Notes: a model not told the origin generated them from the sequence alone. Positions 36,580-49,023 are shown, counted from the stretch's first letter. The stretch is DNA of 64,000 nucleotides from Trifolium pratense (GCF_020283565.1 NC_060059.1:8191501-8255500), one strand, 5' to 3'. Program-made: numbers and translations.

Positions 36580-36805
36580 TGTCGGCAATTTAGAAGCAAT
36601 TTCGGATGGTGACATGAAAGCACCGGGTGGTGTTGCCTTAGCTATGATCTCAAATAAATTAAGATCAATAGCAGCATTTAACACTGCTGGATATACAAGA
36701 TTAGTGGTAAGTACCATTGCTGAAAGACAAGCACTATCCTCATTTTGGTATGAGGATGCACTAATTTGGTTAGTCTCCTCCTTAGTAATGTAAGAATCTC
36801 TCTTT
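36557..36805 (-). pseudogene. Fragment of O-methyltransferase exon 1
   Basis: The minus strand reads about 80 codons of the ChOMT N terminus: ITKEETNQISASS, SACLSAMVLTTNLVYPAVLN, AAIDLNLFEIIAKATPPGAF, then KLPTSTQHSDLPNR. The ATG position reads AAG, so the start is lost, and all later exons are missing. It differs from both OMT1 and OMT2 (for example the Thr in KLPTST and the Pro in SDLPNR), so it represents a third paralogue. It abuts the WDR91-like exon on one side and the copied DUF616 3' flank on the other. Confidence 0.88.
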
Positions 36806-36831
36806 TTTTTTATTAGTGCTAATTTTTTTTA

Positions 36832-37640
36832 TAATGTACATGGCCATTCTCTTCCATATTTGTTGACCATATGCTGCAGAGTTTGTTCCACAGTTCGGCT
36901 GACTTGATGATTCGACCAACACAGATGTTTAGGAAGGAATCGAAGTGCAATCTGCACTAGTATTCTGTCATCCGTGGAACGTAATTTTGTGGTATTGTTA
37001 ATGATATGATTCATATCTTTTGTGTATCGATCAATTTGTGACGGAATTCATTTACGCCTTGGGAGACAAGCAAAACATCGAATGAACCTGCAACAGTCGC
37101 TTCCACGACTACAGCTTCTGCTCTCATTTCATTTCTAAATACAAAATTGGGATTGTTTGTATGTAGAAAATTTTGATAGGCTATTCATACTCATGTTAGA
37201 AATCTAACTCATGATTCTTATCCCATTGATTTTATTGCTTGAATATTACATTACATTACATTTCAGTTGCATGGATGGGGTTACTTACCTCTGAATCTGC
37301 TTCTTTTATATGATGTTAATATTTTTTAATGTCTAACAAGTCATTTTAAAATAACATTATTACTTATGTTTATTTGAGTAGATACTTGTAATAACTTGTT
37401 ACATCTAAGAGACTTTTTAAATGACTTTAAAAGGGATGCATAGTGCCTTTTTTATTTTATAACTATTTTCTTAATAAAAATCCATTGACCATGCATACAA
37501 AAAGGGATGCATTGTGACACTCCATACTTGCATCCACAATCTCATAATTTTGCATGATTTTTTTCCTTCTTAAATCATCTCAAAGAATTTAAAGACAATT
37601 TAGAAATTTTGACTAGTGATGGGTCAAAGATCATATATCA
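36832..37640. repeat. Second copy of the DUF616 3' flank
   Basis: A direct duplicate of 31130-31955 with scattered substitutions and small indels (for example one fewer attac unit near 37250). It contains no part of the DUF616 coding exons. It begins within a few dozen bases of the O-methyltransferase fragment's lost start codon. Confidence 0.85.
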
Positions 37641-38203
37641 ATACATATATAAACAATCAAATAATGATATCATAATTAAGAAAAACATTGAAAGATCACA
37701 AAAAATATACAAATATATATGAAAAACTTAAAAATTTCAACATCTATAAAATATAATGACTCTCTACGTGTCTTTATATTTTGAAATTGTTGTAAGATTA
37801 ATTTATTGTAAGCACTACTAGAAATATTTACACGTGTGATCAAATAATTATTCAATAATTTCTTTCTCATATGGTTGTACATTTGATTTTTAAGAAAATT
37901 CAGACTTCTTTCGATAGTGTAGTTGCCATATGCAAAATCAAAATTTGCAGAAGTAAATAAATCATTAATACCAGAATACATTGAACTTTTACAGCACAAA
38001 AAGGTAAGTAAAACTTTATTTGCATAAGCAATATAATACATAACATCAATTGCTTCAAAAAAAAAAAATACATAACATCAAAGCAGAAATTAAAATCAAG
38101 AAAGTATACATTGTAGCACAATTGACTCTCACAAAGAGGTCTTTATTCTCACTTTACTCTTAACACATTTATTTTAAAATTCAACATTACTATTATAATT
38201 CCT
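37641..38203. other. Region downstream of OMT1
   Basis: The minus strand has a moderately long open frame (37676-38041) without recognised motifs; it may be decayed transposase-like sequence, but the evidence is too weak to name it. 38110-38203 is the OMT1 3' flank. Its ttaacacatttattttaaaa is the unoccupied counterpart of the Helitron insertion site at 43608/46104. Confidence 0.4.
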
Positions 38204-40348
38204 TCATTTATAAAACTCCATGATTCCTAAACTTGAGAAAGCACAACAAGCCACTTGAAATTTGGAAAATCCAGAGAGTTTGCTCAAATTCTCCCATTGT
38301 TTCTCAGTTCTTTCCCTTCCACCAACTGTGATAAACATGAGATTATCAAGAGTTGAAACAAGTTTAGATTCTTCAGTTGCTGTTGGTTCTTCTGGCAATA
38401 TGAACTCCACAACAATCAATTTTCCATTTGGTGAAAGAGCTTTGTGACAATTACTTAAAAATTCTATGCACTTTTCATCTGACCAATTGTGACACACAGC
38501 CTACAATTATATATGTGACAAAAAATTGTACTTAGTATTTTAATTAAAAAATCAAATAAATGAATCTACCAAGTCTCAAGTAATTAATTAATATGCTTAT
38601 ACCTTTAGTATCATGGCATCACCCTGTGGAACACTTGCAAACATATCTCCTCCAACATGCTCAATCCCTAAATAAAAGTTGGTATATATACTATTAATTA
38701 TAATATTCAACAAAGTAATTAAACAATTTATAAGATGACATGTTGATAATGACATATGTGATGAAACATTATTATGATTTTTTTAATGTTAATCCTACGG
38801 TTTTTAGGAGAATGCGCTCTGGTAATTCAGAATTCAGTCGCAGAGTAAGTCCGTCCAAGAAATTGTTTCACCTAGAAATCACATTTTGGTTCTTCTGAAT
38901 GATCCGTTCTATTCTATGGTAAAATCCATTAACCACTTGAGTTTACTATCTTAATTGTGCTGAAACAGTATTTACCTGGAATTGGTGGTGCATTTTCAAT
39001 AACCTGAGGCAGATCAAAATTAATTCCCTTAATTGATGGGTATTTAGATATAATCATTTTTAGATTTTGTCCACTTCCACCACCAACATCAACTAATGTT
39101 GATATTCCTTGAAATCCATTGTATATTTCAAGCATTCTTTTCATCTCTGTTGCACAAACATCAACCATTGATTTGTTAAATATTTGGTTCATTTTCTTAT
39201 CCTTTCCCATGTATTCATACTTTGTCACTCCATGAATGTTCTTGAACAAATCAATGTCTTCAGCAACCACTGCTTCCTTAAAGTTCATCCTACAAAAGAA
39301 ACCAAAACTTAGACTACTAAAACAATTAAAATAAGATTATATTTGCTAATTCACTCAAATAGTCACAAGATATTGTATTTTAATTTTAGTAATCCATAAT
39401 AAAATTTAGTAGTAAATTTTTCTCTCCTCATTCTCTTATAAACACAATATTTTCACTTAGATACATTATTTAACTTAACAAGGTTCAATAAAATAATTAT
39501 TTAGGTTTATTTTATAATATAAGCCCTTGTATTAAGAGTTTTACATTTGAAATGATATTGCGTATGAACTTTATATATTCAGTTATGTGTTAAGAGATTC
39601 ACACATTTGAATGAAAAATAATCTCGACATGAGTTTATAAGTGGGAGCAAATTTCACGATACACATTGATTTTATAGGTTGAGATTAGCCCAACCCAAAT
39701 TCTAATTAAGATTATGTTCAACATACTTAAGTTTTCTTTAGCTTATTAATTAAGCTCAAACTTTCTGTTAGCCACACATATAATGTATAACTTATACGTG
39801 TACACTTAACATTAAATATTTAATTTAATTAAACTATTTATCCAAACATCGAACTGTACCCTTCCGCATATTATATATGTTTAAAAACGAAATTAAATCA
39901 CATACCAAACTTGCAACAATGCAGGATAACACATAAATGTAGTGAATGAAGCCAATGATCCTCTAGTTTCATCGGGGACAAGGTATTTTCCGACCATTGA
40001 GAGTCCGTAAACTCTCTCGGTGCTACCGTCCTCGATAGTTCGGGTGGCAGAAGTAAGAACGGAATAACTAGCAAGCAAACGCAACATTCGGTCAAGCCTA
40101 TTAGACAAGTCCGAGTGTTGAGTTGATTGTGGCAATTTAGAAGCAATTTCTGATGGTGACATGAAAGCACCGGGCGGTGTTGCCTTAGCTATGATCTCAA
40201 ATAAATTAAGATCAATAGCAGCATTTAACACTGCTGGATAAACAAGATTAGTGGTAAGTACCATTGCTGAAAGACAAGCACTATCCTCAATTTGTTCAGA
40301 GGCAACACTAATTTGGTTATCCTCTTTAGCAAAGTAGGAATCTCCCAT
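38204..40348 (-). CDS. Isoliquiritigenin 2'-O-methyltransferase-like enzyme (OMT1, intact)
   Basis: Four minus-strand exons, 39906-40348, 38976-39289, 38603-38667 and 38204-38500, join to 1119 nt, exactly 372 aa, the length I recall for alfalfa ChOMT. The N-terminal dimerisation region includes SACLSAMVLTTNLVYPAVLN and FEIIAKATPPGAFMSP. The SAM-binding glycine motif LVDVGGGSG is at residues 213-221. The general-base His is in AVCHNWSDEKC, at residue 278. The enzyme transfers methyl from SAM to the 2'-hydroxyl of isoliquiritigenin; in Medicago the product is known as an inducer of rhizobial nod genes. The best name is by similarity; substrate choice cannot be proven from sequence. It lies in tandem with OMT2, same strand. 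Confidence 0.93.
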
Positions 40349-40442
40349 TTTTGATTAGTGACTAATGATTATTTTTCTTTCTTTGTTTAGTTGTTTGTTT
40401 TCTTTATGCTTGCTTGATTATTTGCATATCGATGTTGTGCTC

Positions 40443-40452
40443 TTTTTATAGG
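40443..40452 (-). promoter_or_regulatory. TATA box of OMT1
   Basis: Minus-strand cctataaaaaga about 95 bp upstream of the ATG. The same gcctataaaaaga sits at the equivalent place before OMT2 (53466), supporting a conserved core promoter. Confidence 0.6.
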
Positions 40453-40609
40453 CAAAACCAATACATGTATACCTACAATCCAAGACTTTGTGCTTCTTGA
40501 GCTTTTAGTTTAGGTAGCTAGAAAAATTTACCTACTCCTTATGACATTTTTTTTTATAGAAAAAATCTTTGTTTTGAGTTCTTAGATGGCACGCTCACTG
40601 TTTTAATGT

Positions 40610-42620
40610 GTCATGACTCATGCATGTATAGTAGCTAGTTTTCTCAATCGGACCTATAAAATCCTTCCAATTTAAATAATTTGAAATATTTTCTATGACA
40701 AAATTATGAAAATTTAACTGAACTATCATTTTATTAAAATAGTAGAAGTATAATTAATTATCGTTCTATCAATGATATTTGGCTTAATTGTATTGTATGT
40801 TTGTTCCCTTTACATATATATTTTTTTTTTAATTTTAATTTGATCTCTACATTTAAAAGTTTCAAGTTGATCATCTGTATTATTAATGTTAGCATAAGTT
40901 CATCATTTCTGCAAAATTTTGAGTTAATTTCACGCATGCGGCTTTGTTTGTCATGTAAACGATTTAAATAAAATTTAACTAAAAAGATTAAGGTAAGGTG
41001 TTAACTTCAAAGTTTTAAACATATACGGTAGTTAATTAATTAATTTAAAAAGTTTCAGATAGTTTTGTTTTTAATTAATACTTCAGATAGATTTTAAATA
41101 TAATAAATTACTCAAATAGATTTATTTTAATTCATGCGATTAAACTGCATGCATTAACCACCAATTGTTAGTTGATTCGGTGGTGAATGACGCTGAACTT
41201 AGTAGGGAGGACTCGTTCGATCCCCCGTAACTGCGATCGGGAGAGGGCTGAAACCACTTGATGCCAGAACTGACCCCTGAACCAGATTCAATTGGTGGTG
41301 AAAGCAAAAAAAACTGCATGCATTAACCAGCTTTCTTTAATTCCCTTCACCAATCACCACCTAGGTAATACTATAACCACTTATTAAGATTCCGCGGGCG
41401 ATATAAAAGTGTGTACTAATTTCGTTTGTAGTCAACCAGATTAAGTTTGACTATTTGGAGGAAAAAAATTTCACCATGGCATAAGTGGAAAATGGAATAC
41501 AAATACTATCTTTAACATCATGCAGCCCGGGTGTTAAAGGTAACCAGGTTTATATCTACAGTTTTTTTCAACCAGCTCTGTTTTGATGTCTTTGAGTTTA
41601 ATCATATATCTTGCATTTGTATAATGCTTTAGTCATGACTCATGCATGGATAGTAGCTAGCTTTCTGAATTAGAGTTATAAAATCCTCCCAATTCAAATA
41701 ATTTAAAATATTTTTTATGAGAAGATTATGTAAATTTAACTGAACTATCATTTTATTAAAATAATAGAAGTATAACTAATTATCATTCTATCGATGCCGT
41801 CAGATATAATAGTAAGTTTGGTCCTTGCTTTTAATTTAGATTTTAATTTGGTCTCTTACATTACCGATTTTTAGCAGGTGGTCCAACAAACCTTGGAGAA
41901 ATTCTGATACCATGTTAAGTAACATAACATCCATGATTTAGATTATATAAAAACTTATATATAGACATCCACTAATTAATTATTAACCAATACTCTCAAT
42001 TATCAATTAACTATATATTTAACACACATGGACGATTTAAACAGAAAGTTGAGTAAAAAGATTAACTTATTGCAATGTTAATTAGTAACGTAAGAGACTA
42101 ACTTACAATTTTTTAAACATAAGAGACTAAATTAATTAAAAGCTAAAATAAAATTAAGAGACCAAACATGTAATTTAGCACCTTTTTCTTGCTTTAATTT
42201 AATTTAAATATTTAAGACAACTTTGGTTAATTAACTTTTAAAAAAAAAAAAAATTGTCTCTTAAAAAGTATCTAAAATTAAAAATTTACATTTAAATAAT
42301 TCATAAATATTTAAAAAATATAATGTACGAATTCAAAAAATATTATTACATTTTCATTCTTAACATGTGTCTAGATTAATTAATGGGATAGAACTGCATG
42401 CATTAGCCAGCTTTGTTTAATTCCACCTATATAACCACTAATTAAGATTCCGCGGGCGATAAAGTGTGTACTGTCTACTGTTAATTTCGTTGTAGTCAAA
42501 GCAGCAAAAGGATTATACTAATTTATAACTAATGAATAGTCAAAGTATAAAAGATTATGTTTGACTATTTGGAGGCAAAAATTTCAGCATGACAAAAGTG
42601 GAAAAAATGAATACAAATAC
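40610..42620. repeat. Tandem duplication upstream of OMT1 (two units of about 1 kb)
   Basis: Unit A (about 40610-41520) and unit B (about 41633-42620) share catgactcatgcatg, gtagctag, taactgaactatcatttta, ctgcatgcatta, attaagattccgcgggcgat and gtttgactatttggagg in the same order. Unit A contains a SINE absent from unit B. No coding sequence. It may affect regulation of the adjacent OMT1, which is transcribed away from it. Confidence 0.8.
41161..41310 (+). repeat. tRNA-derived SINE (family B) with empty paralogous site
   Basis: The body has ggtggtgaatgacgctgaac, the B-box-like gttcgatccc, and the tail ctgacccctgaaccagattc. A perfect 19-bp target duplication (aaactgcatgcattaacca, 41142-41160 and 41311-41329) flanks it. 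The other unit of the tandem duplication has only one ctgcatgcattagccagctt and no insert. Confidence 0.92.
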
Positions 42621-43608
42621 TAGTACCCCTACTTTTAATGCAACGGAAGCTGCGGTGAACTTTTGTAATTATGTTAAACTCGAAAAACACTAAGCTATTA
42701 GGTTTGATCGATTGATAAGAGGTTTAAATAATATGAATATGAGATTCTAAGTTTATTTTTCATTGATAAAATTGTAAACAAATAAAAAAAATTGAAAAAC
42801 ACTTCAATCCGAGTGTTAACCTTAATGCAGTGACAATTTATACAATTAAAATTAAAATAAACTTGCACCATAAATTACGGTTTTTTAATTTAAATGGATA
42901 AATGAAATAGACTTGCACCATGCATGTACAATTTTTTTCTTACCATTAAATTAATAAGTCAGATCATATTTCATTTGTATAATGATCAGATATATTAATT
43001 CAACGATAAAAATTAATTTATGCATGATGTAATTAAGACTTACTAACAGGCCGGCCTATCAGGCTTTGTAGACTTTTTTAGAAGCATGAGTCTGGCCTAT
43101 TTATGTAAACAGACTTTTATCAAAGCCTAAGCCTGACATTTTTAATAAACAGGCCAGACCAGACTTACACAGGCCAGGCCGAAGGCGCCTGTAGGCCGCC
43201 TGACCTATTCCCAACCCTATCTCCTAGAGATGACAGAGAATTTTTATTGTTTTAGTTAGTCTCATCATTTTTTACGGGAGGTTTTCAATTTTTTTTCCCA
43301 CCATATTCTCATATTAAATTAATTAAATTAATTTAGTTGAACTAAAAATTAAAATTTAAAATAGGAATAACCATCATATAATGAGAAGTTTTTTTTCTAA
43401 TAATTTTTAAATTAAGACACAAAATAACCTTAAACTAAATGATGTGTCAAAAAATTAAACATAGGCAAATTGGGAATTTCATTCGTACTTTCTTTTCTTA
43501 TATAGTATATTTATCTCTCTTGTACAACATATGAAATTATAACAACAAAGATGCAACACAATTGACGTCCTCAAAAGATCTTTATTCTCCTTTTTTACTC
43601 TCAACACA
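42621..43608. other. Intergenic DNA downstream of OMT2
   Basis: AT-rich. 43050-43210 has repeated aggcc/ggcct motifs (aggccagaccagacttacac) of transposon character. The end, 43540-43608, aligns with the OMT1 3' flank (cacaattgac...tctttattct). Confidence 0.4.
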
Positions 43609-44995
43609 TCTTAATCTTAATCTTAATCTTATCTTAATCTTAATCTTAATAATATTCTTAATAATATACAAACCCAAACCACTTATAGGGAAAGTTTGAT
43701 GATTTGTCCACTTCTAACCACACTCTTGCCAAATCATCATAAATAAATATTTTCTTTTTGCCATATTAAGCTTTTATGCCACATAGGTTGCTTCACATGG
43801 AATAATTTTTAAAAATTTGAGTTTCCCTCTCATTTTGACTCAATTGGATCTTGGAATAGCAACAAGACAAAATTATTGTAATGGATCAGGCCCAATAGGT
43901 TTAAGTCCAAAATTATATCAAACAAAAAAATACTTCCCTCAACAACAAACAGAGTAGTAGCGCTGAAACATAATATATTTGGCAAAGTGTCACTTTCATT
44001 TTCTCTGTGTTGTGCCCTTCCCAACTTCTATCTCCGACTTCTTTCTTTCTCCATCTTCCATTTTGGTGAAAAACCAAAAGTTGCTACAAGCTTTGACCAA
44101 TGCTTTCAAATTTCAAAAATCCCTCCAAAAGTTTCAGAAACCATCCTTATCTTTATGACTCCTTCTCTCTTTCTCCTTCTTCTCTCATAACAACAACAAC
44201 AACAACAACAGTTACAGACATCAACATCAAATCACCCTCTTCCTCAACATCTCATCCTCTAATTTAAAACCAAAAATGCTGACAACGATTGTTTTCTGGT
44301 AACACTCTTAATTTCAGTTTCTTACGTTTTTTAAATCCCAAATTTTCTTCGATTGAATTTTCTAATCCTCTTTCCGTTTCTTTCTTTTTTTATTCTGTTT
44401 TATAGGTAAAATTTATATTCTGAAACCCTAAAGAATGAATCGCGTCAATCAGGTTAGAGAAAACAAAAATGTTTTTCACCTTCTGAAACCCTCTTATTGT
44501 TGTTTCAAATGAATTTGATTGTTTTTCTGTTTTCAGTTAGATACGCGGAGTAACAGCTATTTTGAATTAAGATTAAGATTTTGGCTGAAAGATTAAGATT
44601 GGTGAAAGGATGAAAGCTCTTTAGGATTTAGTAGTCCCTGGATGTAAGTTGAAACAAGGTATGGTTAACTTAATGTCAATTTCAGTTTTTTATATGCTCT
44701 CACCACATAATGTATAACTAAGAAAAAAATAAGCATAAGGAAAGAGAAAAAAAATGTGATACTTCTCATATGAAAAAGAAAAGAACAAAATTGAGGGGTC
44801 AAGTTTATGAACTTTCATGGTTTAGTTTGTTATCACACTATATTTATATGAAAGAGATTTGCTTGAGTTAGTGTATTGAATATAAAAAACTATGTATTGC
44901 AGTGAATGTGAAAAAGTTTCTTGTAACATAACATTTTCTATTATGGAAGAAAGTGATGGAGGAAACTGATGTTATTCTCATTTGGTTTTCAAAAG

Positions 44996-45400
44996 GATGA
45001 ATATTTTGTTCCAATTGATACTGTCATTGCCCCACTTGAAGCTGAGATTAAAATGTATAGGAATGAGGTACAATATAACAAATAGTACAATTTCCAGCAA
45101 GCTAGGACTTATTTGTAAAGAAAGAAAAAAGTCTAAGTGAATTTTGTGGACTGACAACACTAACATACAATTTGGCTTCGTAGATTACAACACTTCAAGA
45201 AGATAAGAAAGCTTTGGAAAGGATAAAAAGTCCAAAGAAACTACATTGATAGAAAGCAGAGAGGATTTTGGAAAGTACACTAGAGAAGGCTCTAATAATT
45301 GAAAAAGTTCAAAATCAAAATTTTGACTTAAAGAGACAGATTGAGATCTTACAGCTTGCTAACAGAAGACTAGATCATGATACTATCAAACAAAAATGAC
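44996..45400 (+). pseudogene. MAP70-like (microtubule-associated protein 70) exon fragments inside the Helitron
   Basis: The first block, 44996-45067, encodes DEYFVPIDTVIAPLEAEIKM followed by YRNE and a GT donor. After an AG near 45182 the second block reads ITTLQEDKKALER, then a stop and frameshifts interrupt it. Recognisable pieces continue: KSKE, KVQNQNFDLKRQIEILQLAN, RRLDHD. The order matches the coiled-coil region of plant MAP70 proteins from memory. DNA upstream (43980-44450) looks like a captured promoter and 5' leader. The fragment cannot encode a working protein. Confidence 0.75.
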
Positions 45401-45662
45401 TATATGCAAGATATATAGAGTTGGAGCAGCTTGCATATTTGTTATAGATAGATTTGTTATAGATAGATGCATCTTTCAATATAAGAGACTTTTCTTGGTT
45501 AATCAATGTTAGGAACATAGAATCTCAATGCTAGCCAATGACAATCTATCATAATCCATTTTCTTGATATTTCTTTGTTATTCAAGTGCGTTGAAACTTT
45601 CTTAGCCATATGATCTACTTCTAATTGGTTTATATATGATATGATTTGTAGCATAACTAAAA

Positions 45663-45837
45663 GGAAAATGCTAAATAGTGCCCCTGGGGCACTAGTTAAG
45701 GAAGCTAAGAATAGTAAAAGTGTTTTGAAACTTGTGTAGTCAACTTTTTAAAAGTGTAAAAAGTAATCTTTTCAAAGCAAAAATTTCTATTTTTGGTTCT
45801 TTAACTAGTGCCCCAAGGGCACTAGTTAGCATGACCC
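45663..45837. mobile_element. MULE-type MITE, palindrome-ended family, copy 3
   Basis: 175 bp with a perfect 9-bp duplication taactaaaa (45654-45662, 45838-45846). The terminal palindromes have changed to agtgcccctggggcact and agtgccccaagggcact, yet the ends GGAAAATGCTAA and TTAGCATGACCC keep the family form. It lies inside the Helitron, so it was inserted after the Helitron or was carried by it. Confidence 0.85.
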
Positions 45838-47484
45838 TAACTAAAATTGCTAATGGCTATGTAAATTCAAAAAACACGGGGGGCGCACCGGAAGGGTTAT
45901 GTTTATGCGTATATTAATTTTGTAAATCTTATAGAAGGATTGTGTTATGTAACTTTATTATAATTATGTTCCAAATTTTATATTTAGAAAATAACATGGG
46001 TACTACAAAAAAACACGGGGTTTACGGTCTGCAAATTGAAAATTGTATACGAAATCATTAAAATATGGTGCTTCCCGTGCGTTAGCACGGGTACTCGGAC
46101 TAGTATTTTAAAATCCAAAGTTACTGTAAAAAACTTTATTACTAGTATTTATAAAGTTCCATGACTCCAAAACTGGAGGAGAAAGCGCGGCAAGCAACTT
46201 GGAATTTTGAAAATCCAGAGAGTTTACCCAATTTCTCATATTGTTTCTCAGTTCTTTCTCTTCCACCACTTGTGATGAACATGAGATTATCAAGAGTTGA
46301 AACAAGTTTAGATTCTTCGGATGGTGTTGGTTCTTCTTGCAATATGAACTCCACTATAATCACCTTCCCATTTGGTGACAAAGCTTTGTGACATTTGCTT
46401 AAAATTTCTGTGCATTTTTCATCTGACCAATTATGACATACACCCTACAATTATGTGCAAAAGCCAGAAAAAATAATTTAGAGAGTTGTTTGATTTATAA
46501 AAGATAAGTATTAGATACAACAACACAAAATAAAATTTATTTAAAGGACACACATTGTCAACTTAAATTAGAAAGAAAAAAAAAAGGAACCGTTCAACGT
46601 TCGATGTCATATTAAGAAAGTGAGATTAAGTGGGATGACGTGACGGAAAACATAATTGTGATTGGTTGACAATATAAAATTATTTTACAATGTTGATACA
46701 TATTCTTTTTTTTTTTCAAATAAAATAACACGTTAAATTTTTAATGTATGAAACAATTTTTTGTCTTATATAATGTTTTGTGGACAATAAATTATTTTGA
46801 TATTTTTATCAACTTATACTTGAGACAAAAAAATATAATATGAATTGACGAGGACTACAATTTTAGTTTTTATCTCATCTCTTAGCTTCTGATTCGTCCA
46901 ATTATAGAAATAATTTTAAATCAAACCTAATATAATTGAGATTGTTATGTTTAGACTCTTATTTTTTAGAAATCAAACACACGTCCTAATTATAAAATTT
47001 GATTTTTTTTTTTTTTCAAGTTACGAGTGATTAATTAATCAGTAAGATATAATTATTTAATATACGTACCTTTAATATCATGGCATCACCATGTGGAATG
47101 CTTGCAAACATATCTCCTCCAACATGTTCAATCCCTTAAATAAAGTTGGTACACTTTATTAATTATACTCCAAAATCAGAGAGATAATAGTTTTTTATTA
47201 TTCAACGAAGTAAAAAATGTTATAAGATGACTTCTTTTTTATTTTTTGACATAAAAGATGACATGTTGATAATGATATATATATATATATCACATAAAAA
47301 TTAGAGAGAGAATAGTTTTTTTATTGGTAATTAAGAAAAATAAAAAAATGGGGAGATAAACCAAATCAGATTAACAGAACAAAAATTAGGCAAGCTAAAT
47401 CTATCCCGAAAGAAAACTTTCCTAAAAATCAATAAAACATTTTTGTTGTTTATTTATATTAAATACCGGAATAAATAGTAATTT

Positions 47485-47665
47485 TCTCTGGTCCTTTTAC
47501 AAGAAGCAACTTTAAACTCTTTAAATAATTGATGTATTTAGTCTATAATAATGATCAAATACATATGTTATTCAATAAACTTAAAAAATTAACTGTTTCT
47601 TATAAAAATGATCGGATGTATGGGATGAATCAAGTGGAGTTTTCCTTGTACTTACAGCGAGGGAG
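47485..47665. mobile_element. Stowaway-like MITE in OMT2 intron 2
   Basis: The right end is ...acagcgagggag followed by TA; the left end ctctggtccttttac is degraded. Internal taaataattgatgtatttag and ttcttataaaaatgatcgga resemble the elements at 117 and 660. Its right end is only about six bases from the exon 2 splice donor at 47672-47673. Confidence 0.6.
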
Positions 47666-48823
47666 TATGTTACCTGAAAGTGGTTGTGCATTTTCAATAA
47701 CATGAGGCAGATCAAAATTAATTCCCTTAATTAAAGGGTACTTGGAAATTATCATTTTGAGGTTTTGTCCACTTCCACCGCCAACATCAACCAATGTTGA
47801 TATTCCCTCAAATCCAGTGTATATTTCAAGCATTCTTTTCATCTCTATTGCACAAATATCAACCATTGATTTGTTAAATATTTGGTTCATTTTTTCATCC
47901 TTTCCCATGTATTCGTACTTTGTCACTCCATGAATTTTCTTGAACACATCAATGTTTTCAGCAACCACAACTTCCTTAAAATTCGCCCTAAAAAACAAAT
48001 TACATAAAACTTAGTAAGAACATCAAAAAATTCCAGGTAATCAGTTTAAACTGATTTGGGCCCTCCGATCTTTAATCAGCGATTGTGATCATTTTGTTTT
48101 ATAAAACTGTATTTTAAATAAAAAATATCTGATTTCAAATCAACAATCATGATTCATTAAAGTGTGAAACCACTTTATTATTTAACAACAGTGAATCCAA
48201 ATCCATAACTTATTCCTATATTTGTTAAATAAACATTGATTTAAAGTTTATCGAAAATCTATATTCTTACATTCATTATATATGCATTTAAGAACTGAAA
48301 TCACTTACCAAACTTGTAACAATGCAGGAGAGTATATAAATGAGGTGATTGATGCCAAGGAGCCTCCACTTTCATCAGGGACAAAGCATTTTCCAACCAT
48401 CGAGAGGCCATAAACTCTCTCGGTACCATTCTCGGTGGTTCGAGTAAAAGATATAAGAATGGAATAACTAGCAAGCAAACGTAACATTCGGTCAAGCCTA
48501 TTAGACAAGTCCGAGTGTTGGGTTGATTGTGGCAATTTAGAAGCAATTTCTGATGGTGACATGAAAGCACCACATGGTGTTGCCTTAGCTATGATCTCAA
48601 ATAAATTGAGATCAATAGCAGCATTTAACACTGCTGAATAAACAAGATTAGTGGTTGTTAGGAATGGTTAGCTTGTATGATAAGAAATTGGCTGCAGCCT
48701 AAGCCTAAGCCATGCCTGCTGGCCTGCAGTGTGCGCGCGCGCCTAAGCCTGGCCTGCCTTGCCTTGCCTGCAGGCTTGCACAGCCAACTGGTTGGCTTGG
48801 ACTGCAAGCTATTGTACTTTGCC

Positions 48824-48830
48824 TATAAAA
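48824..48830 (+). promoter_or_regulatory. TATA box in the copia 5' LTR
   Basis: gcctataaaaggcc inside the LTR, repeated at 53229 in the 3' LTR. It is probably the retrotransposon promoter, driving the frame that starts at 49024. Confidence 0.6.
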
Positions 48831-49023
48831 GGCCTCTTGATCAATGAATAAGATGAGCTGATTACCCCTAAAAACAACAATTGGTATCAGGTTCTCTACT
48901 CTAGGGACCTGAGGAGAGAGAAATTGCAATTTCTAACCAAAATCAGTTACAACCACTTTTGCAACCGTTTTCTGTTACGCTTCTTCTTCTTTCTTCCTCA
49001 TCTGAAGCTTTTTCTTTTCATCA

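Larger units (their letters stand above)
43609..46103 (+). mobile_element. Non-autonomous Helitron with captured MAP70 fragment
   Basis: The 5' end TCTTAATCTTAATC follows host A at 43608. The 3' end has the hairpin CCCGTGC-GTTA-GCACGGG, then tactcgga and CTAG, followed by host T at 46104. This is the A-T insertion and TC...CTRR structure of Helitrons. The OMT1 3' flank has the same host sequence without the insert, which fixes both ends; the total is 2495 bp. Inside are leader-like DNA with a (caa)n tract (44189-44211), MAP70-like exons and a later MITE. No Rep/Helicase frame. Confidence 0.88.

Noticed and set aside
37676..38041. 121-codon minus-strand frame, possibly transposase-like
   Set aside because: No motif strong enough to name; left as unassigned intergenic DNA.
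46610..46705. Possible third copy of the cgacggtgtaaaa MITE
   Set aside because: Only loose similarity (gattggttgacaatataaaa, ttttacaatgttgatacat); too diverged to call.
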